NCBI GenBank assembly: GCA_018398765.1
Contig: JAHBMJ010001377.1
Span: forward strand, 1-11,433
Source of the DNA: Chromera velia
Taxonomy: Eukaryota; Sar; Chromeraceae
Reading direction: 5' to 3'
DNA: 11,433 nt
The notes under the pieces were generated by a model. That model was not told the origin of the DNA. It saw only the letters and a list, made by a program, of their open reading frames with translations, and ran no database searches. Positions 8,209 through 11,433 of the stretch are shown piece by piece. How positions within the stretch are numbered: position 1 is the first letter of the stretch; each line of letters begins with the position of its first letter. The translations under genes and the position numbers were made by a program.

Positions 8209-8715
8209 GTCTGTCGCCTTGCACCATGTATCTCCCAGCTTCCTTTTTCAACCTAAGATATTAACTCAAGCTTGTTGCTTCAATCCTTCTGGAAATGTAA
8301 CGACCCTTCTCATCTGACTTCATTACTTCTCTTACCCCTTCAACGTACAGCCTGTTCCCTCTCGCTTTCGTTTATATGGGCGGTTGTCTGCAGTCAACCC
8401 CCTAAGCTTTTCGCTAGCCGCTCTCCAGCGTATCCTTATATACATCTAGGAGTACATTTGTTCCAGAGACAGATTTCCATACAGATACAGCGAAAAGCAG
8501 GAACACAGACCTTCATCAAGAAGAATGCAGAAACAAGAATGTAGGCGCAGAGGTGAAAACAGCGACACAGCGGCAGATTTCGATTTCTCTCCGACTATGC
8601 AGGACTGTCTTTTTCTTAAAGTAACGGTTCCTGCTTTGCCCTGCAGCGCCCTAGCTGCAGCTACAAAGATTCTCAATTGATGCTCCCGTTTTCCATTTCC
8701 CCTTGCTGAATGCAG
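8209..8715. other. Intron-like gap, pyrimidine-rich
   Basis: It begins with a donor (GTCTGTCG) and ends with a good acceptor (CCCCTTGCTGAATGCAG at 8715). Another plausible acceptor lies near 8350 (CTTCAACGTACAG). The interval is C/T-rich. A forward frame from 8272 to 8544 is open but leucine/serine-rich as a result of that composition. Its last part (YIHLGVHLFQRQISIQIQ) could conceivably be a small exon, but I cannot support that. Confidence 0.4.
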
Positions 8716-9130
8716 TTTACTGATCCCGGATGTGTGGTTATAGCCGTGACACAGAACTGCCGGTCGTGGCTTGGTCTCTCCCTCCTTCGTCAACTGCTAC
8801 AGTAACTTCGCCTTTGGTGTGCACAGACTGATGTTTGGTGCGGACTTGCAAGAACTGCTGTGGAGCCCAGGACTCAGACGTGATGAGGTCCTTAGAGGCA
8901 GCTGGGGTGGCACAACAGACGGTAGTTCTTTTCCGTGTCATTCCTCTGGGAACGAACGAGACGGACATGATAAAGGCAGCCTCCATTTGGGTACAGACTG
9001 AGATTGTCTCCGACGCTCTCCTCCTCTTCCTCCGAGACAGAGACGGAGAGGCTGAGAAGAATTGAGTGCTGTCCCCGCACACTGCGACGCTGATCTTACA
9101 AGTGGCTGCTCACAAAAGGAAGAAGTTCAG
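8716..9130 (+). CDS. Middle coding block, function unassigned, frame changes inside
   Basis: After the acceptor at 8715 the reading is FTDPGCVVIAVTQNCRSWLGLSLLRQLLQ, up to TAA 8803. It then moves one base on to NFAFGVHRLMFGADLQELL, and after another +1 step to AQDSDVMRSLEAAGVAQQ followed by TVVLFRVIPLGTNETDMIK. TGA 9063-9065 interrupts that last frame. It remains open afterwards to AAHKRKKF, next to a strong donor TTCAG|GTATGTT at 9130. Composition is protein-like in each segment, but I recognise no domain. By position it would be the linker between the ATPase head and the C-terminal module. A 25-bp GT...AG segment (8802-8826) and a 16-bp one (about 8881-8896) could act as tiny introns that account for the frame changes; no proof is available. 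Confidence 0.4.
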
Positions 9131-9400
9131 GTATGTTAGCTGATAATGCTTGAGACAAGTCTGATGATGATTCATTGATAAAAGATGGAAAGCGGAGACC
9201 AGGAGAGAGATTGGTGCCACAGGAATTAGTATAAAAATTTAAAAGAATAGATAGAAGATGTTGAAAACATAAAAACTGAAAATTGAGTTTCGAGATCGGC
9301 TCAACCTCGACATTTGTGTTTGATATCACAATTGCTTAGATGTATAAAGACACATGTACACGTTCTGATTCTCTCTATTTCTTTCTCCCTCTTCCTCCAC
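9131..9400. other. Start of intron-like gap
   Basis: It opens with the donor GTATGTTAGC. The sequence is A/T-rich, with nothing recognisable on either strand. Confidence 0.35.
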
Positions 9401-9402
9401 AA

Positions 9403-9454
<52 letters not shown>

Positions 9455-9540
9455 TCACTCACACACACACACACATACACACACATATATATATATATAC
9501 ACATACACATACACATATACACACACACATATAGACACAC
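9401..9540. repeat. (CA)n microsatellite with (TA)n patch
   Basis: CA dinucleotides dominate the stretch, interrupted by CATA, CTCA and a TATATATATATA run near 9486-9499. AGAGAG and a run of G follow (9545-9561). Histidine/threonine and valine/cysteine readings across it come only from the repeat. Confidence 0.95.
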
Positions 9541-9737
9541 ATACAGAGAGAGAGGGGGGGGGAAAGGGAGACACAGGCAGAGAGGGCAAAAAAAGAGTCC
9601 TGCATGTCTTTCGTATGACCTCTCTCTCTGCATTTATAATTAGGTCCAATTTTCCTCCCTCTCTGACTGATCGATCAACCTTCACATCACCGGTTGTCCT
9701 TAGCTCTGTCTCTTTGTTCTTTTACTGAGGCCGACAT

Positions 9738-9786
9738 GTCCTTTCCTTCCTTTCCCTTCCCTTCCCTTCCCTTCTCTTTCTTCTTT
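9738..9786. repeat. CCCTT/TTCC polypyrimidine tract
   Basis: Tandem TTCCC units (four to five copies) are preceded by CTTTCCTTCC and followed by CTTTCTTCTTTT. The plus strand is pure pyrimidine for about 45 bp. This is a mirror image, in base composition, of the purine tract at the left of the window. Confidence 0.85.
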
Positions 9787-9809
9787 TCGGCCTTTGCAGA
9801 GCCCTCCGT

Positions 9810-10042
9810 GCGCGGCCCATCCATTCGGGAATTTTTGGTACCAGAACTTTAAGACCCCTGCCAAATTTTCCCTTTTTTGCCCCCCCTTGTCAAACTTTCC
9901 TACAAAGGCTCAAATAAGGCAAAAAACACTGCTGAAATCAAAACATCTGACCCATTGAAGGCTGATTTTCTCTAGTCTTCAATACCAAATATTCCCGAGC
10001 TGAAGACCCCTTACCAATTTTTTCAGAGTGGATGGGCCACGC
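9810..10042. mobile_element. MITE-like element with imperfect 31-bp inverted ends
   Basis: The 31 bp at 9810-9840 (GCGCGGCCCATCCATTC...) and the reverse complement of 10012-10042 agree at 24 of 31 positions, including GGCCCATCCA and TTGGTA. An inner copy of the left end's last 16 bp (TCGGGAATTTTTGGTA) lies inverted at 9983-9998 with one mismatch. AAGACCCC and a CCAA-Tn run are also repeated directly near 9853 and 10005. The element is 233 bp long and has no coding capacity. I see no clear target-site duplication, so a non-autonomous transposon is an inference; a palindromic repeat family is the alternative. Confidence 0.45.
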
Positions 10043-10252
10043 TTCTGTGAAAGAATCGAAACAGAAGAGAACGGAAGCGCTGCAAAGCCATTGCGTGTTC
10101 TTAAATATTTTTGGGCAGCTGCATGTTCTTTTAAAAGCCATCGCCTTCCGTGACCTTGGTCACGTTGAGTGCTGCAACTCTGTCTCCGTGACCATCACCT
10201 CACAGTCTCTACCATAGGAGTCGAAGGGATCCCTTGAGTGAGTGCAAATTAA
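10043..10252. other. End of intron-like gap
   Basis: No coding evidence is seen. TGACCTTGGTCACG (near 10151-10164) contains the perfect palindrome GTGACCTTGGTCAC with no loop-forming spacer. The next coding block is open from 10253, after a TAA. Confidence 0.35.
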
Positions 10253-11274
10253 GAGGTAATGCTTACTCTTCCTCCCACCGCGGCCTCGCCTCCACCGAAC
10301 AAGTCTCCGCCGGAGGAGGGTCCGCATTCTCCTCCACGGCTTCACGCAGGACGGACAGAGGTACAAGAGCAAGGGCAGATAGACGCGTTCGACCAAACCG
10401 ACATTCCTTTTGTGCTCGTTCTCAACAGTCAGTACATCAACTCGATCGAATTTGTCTATGAGTCCTTGAAGGAGGTCTATGGGTTGCCATGCGAGGCTAC
10501 AGGGGGTGAATGGGGCTCCTTGACATGTGCTGAGAAGTGTCTTTTGAAGCTTCTTGTGCTCTCTTTTAAAGAGCTCTGTTCAAACTCCATCTAGATTCCC
10601 CGGTAGCTGGCGAGGGCGATATGTTAGATATTTTCTGCTCGAACAGTTGTCCACCTTCCCTCCGAAATGCTAAGGGATCCGGGAGGGTCATCGTTTGGAG
10701 AGTCCCCAAGTCCGAGAAGGCCATGGAAAAGCTCTGCTACATCTCTACCCCTTCTCAGAGATCTCATAACAGAGATCCAGCGTACTGCTCTTCCCCGATT
10801 TGCTGAGTCAGAGTTTGTCTTCAGTGCTCCAAACGAGGCAGCAGATCTTGCTCGTGATCTTGCATCTGTGCATACGTGCACTCCGCCTTCCATTCCTCTC
10901 ATATGTGTACACTCTCTGGGCAACACTGCACTTTATGTGGGGGGGGTAGTGGTTCTGCGGGAGGGGGAGCTTCAAGAGGTAACAGAGTTCTTCTGCTTCA
11001 TTGAGTAACTGAGGGAACTTCTGGGACTGAATGCTCTCAAATTCAACTCCTTCTACATAGCTCTGACGGAAGGGATACAGATCTTTGGCTTCAACGTAAA
11101 GGATTGTAGGGGGGAGGGATACCAGATCTGGCTCAATGCTTGGAAGTGGCGGGAGGTGATCCTGGGGGGAGGGAGAGAAGAGCAAAGACACCTGTCTCCA
11201 GGTGCATCTATGGAGGACCTCCAGTTTTTTTGGATGAAGATCGTTGCCCACGAGCTCGCACACAACACTCATAG
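10253..11274 (+). CDS. C-terminal module with HELAH zinc-protease-like motif
   Basis: This block begins with a proline-rich linker (LPPTAASPPPNKSPP). It continues as FDQTDIPFVLVLNSQYINS and FVYESLKEVYGLPCEA. The reading then moves frame by +1 three times: RFPGSWRGRYVRYFLLEQL (about 10590-10650), GRVIVWRVPKSEKAMEKL (10681-10734) and LLRDLITEIQRTALPRF (about 10755-10805). TAA 11006-11008 falls between FFCFIE and LRELLGLN in one continuous frame. After it come IFGFN (11081-11095), then DLQFFWMKIVAHELAHNTH. HELAH (11249-11263) is an HExxH zinc motif, and in related giant ATPases the segment 'HELAHN' is followed by further histidines. Here the exon stops right after it at a donor, CATAG|GTAAAA (11274/11275), so the third zinc ligand would lie outside the window. 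Catalytic activity is not demonstrated for this family, as far as I know. Confidence 0.6.
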
Positions 11275-11433
11275 GTAAAAAGGGCGAGCATAGATATAAT
11301 ATCATTCTGCTGTCTGTTGCAAGCTGTCTTCTATACCATATAGGGGGGTGATATCGGGGAAGGGGGGTCCTGGTCCACGCGGTTGGCTTGCCTCCCTCCG
11401 CGCGGTCCGGGCTCGTAGTACGGGGGGGGGGCC
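11275..11433. other. Intron-like sequence to the window edge
   Basis: It starts with the donor GTAAAA and becomes GC-rich with G runs toward the end. No acceptor or continuation of the HELAH reading is seen, so the last exon of the gene is either beyond the window or lost. Confidence 0.4.

Larger units (their letters stand above)
5481..11274 (+). pseudogene. Split GHKL/HSP90-type ATPase with HELAH metalloprotease-like C-terminus, frame broken
   Basis: This is the overall locus, assembled from five coding-like blocks: 5481-5905, 7392-7925, 7927-8208, 8716-9130 and 10253-11274. Motifs appear in the order known for sacsin-like GHKL ATPases. First is the N box REFVQNTIDEAK. Then come TNFGVFIP and the lid motif FGKGMK, then FIYGIELL with RDRD, and finally IFGFN and HELAH. 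In the family, the Bergerat fold binds and hydrolyses ATP, and HExxH is a zinc-binding gluzincin signature; what this protein acts on is unknown. In-frame stops lie at 7713 (TAG), 8044 (TAG), 9063 (TGA) and 11006 (TAA). Frame changes occur near 7925, 8803, 8850, 10570, 10667 and 10740. Family-like sequence continues across several of these breaks, which favours a decaying copy. Unrecognised short introns could rescue some of them, so pseudogene status is likely rather than proven. The C-terminal end lies beyond the window. Confidence 0.55.

Noticed and set aside
8446-8793. 115-residue minus-strand frame
   Set aside because: It straddles an intron-like gap and a plus-strand exon edge, with random composition.
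9301-9685. Histidine/threonine and cysteine/valine frames over the CA repeat
   Set aside because: They are microsatellite translation only.
10808-11305. 165-residue minus-strand frame opposite the C-terminal block
   Set aside because: The plus strand carries the recognisable IFGFN and HELAH motifs in the same place; the minus frame is their antisense shadow.

Overview
This looks like a piece of nuclear genome from a unicellular eukaryote. Genes are sparse, coding pieces are separated by GT...AG-type introns, and microsatellites and degenerate minisatellites are abundant. There is no sign of bacterial operons, rRNA or tRNA genes. The palindrome GCATGC (14 copies) is strongly over-represented; TGCATGC-type sites are known targets of apicomplexan ApiAP2 factors. 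My best guess is therefore an alveolate, perhaps a chromerid-like alga, with low confidence.

Layout. 1-357: AT-rich spacer. 358-652: (GGAA)n polypurine tract. 653-3430: mostly intergenic, with one weak proline-rich reading frame on the minus strand (1069-1428), a 62-bp-spaced direct repeat and a few hairpins. 3440-4520: about 1 kb of purine-rich degenerate minisatellite with a repeat period of roughly 37-51 bp. 4530-5210: spacer with a GC-rich patch that carries a repeated 10-mer. 5215-5447: a possible small two-exon frame. 5481-11274: one long, split and damaged gene on the plus strand. Its 1.5-kb gap after the first exon holds an eight-copy 33-bp tandem repeat. A later intron-like gap (9131-10252) holds a CA microsatellite, a CCCTT tract and a small inverted-repeat element. 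11275-11433: intron-like sequence up to the window edge.

The main gene is recognised from motifs that occur in the expected order. They are a GHKL/HSP90-type ATPase N box (E-x3-N-x2-D), a glycine-rich FGKGMK lid motif, an RDRD strand, and at the far C-terminus a gluzincin-like HELAH motif. This is the pattern of sacsin-like, HSP90-type ATPase giants, where an ATPase head is joined to a metalloprotease-like tail. The reading frame is interrupted by four in-frame stops and by several frame changes, all +1 as I read them. Either it is a decaying pseudogene or it contains many very short or non-canonical introns; transcript data would settle which.
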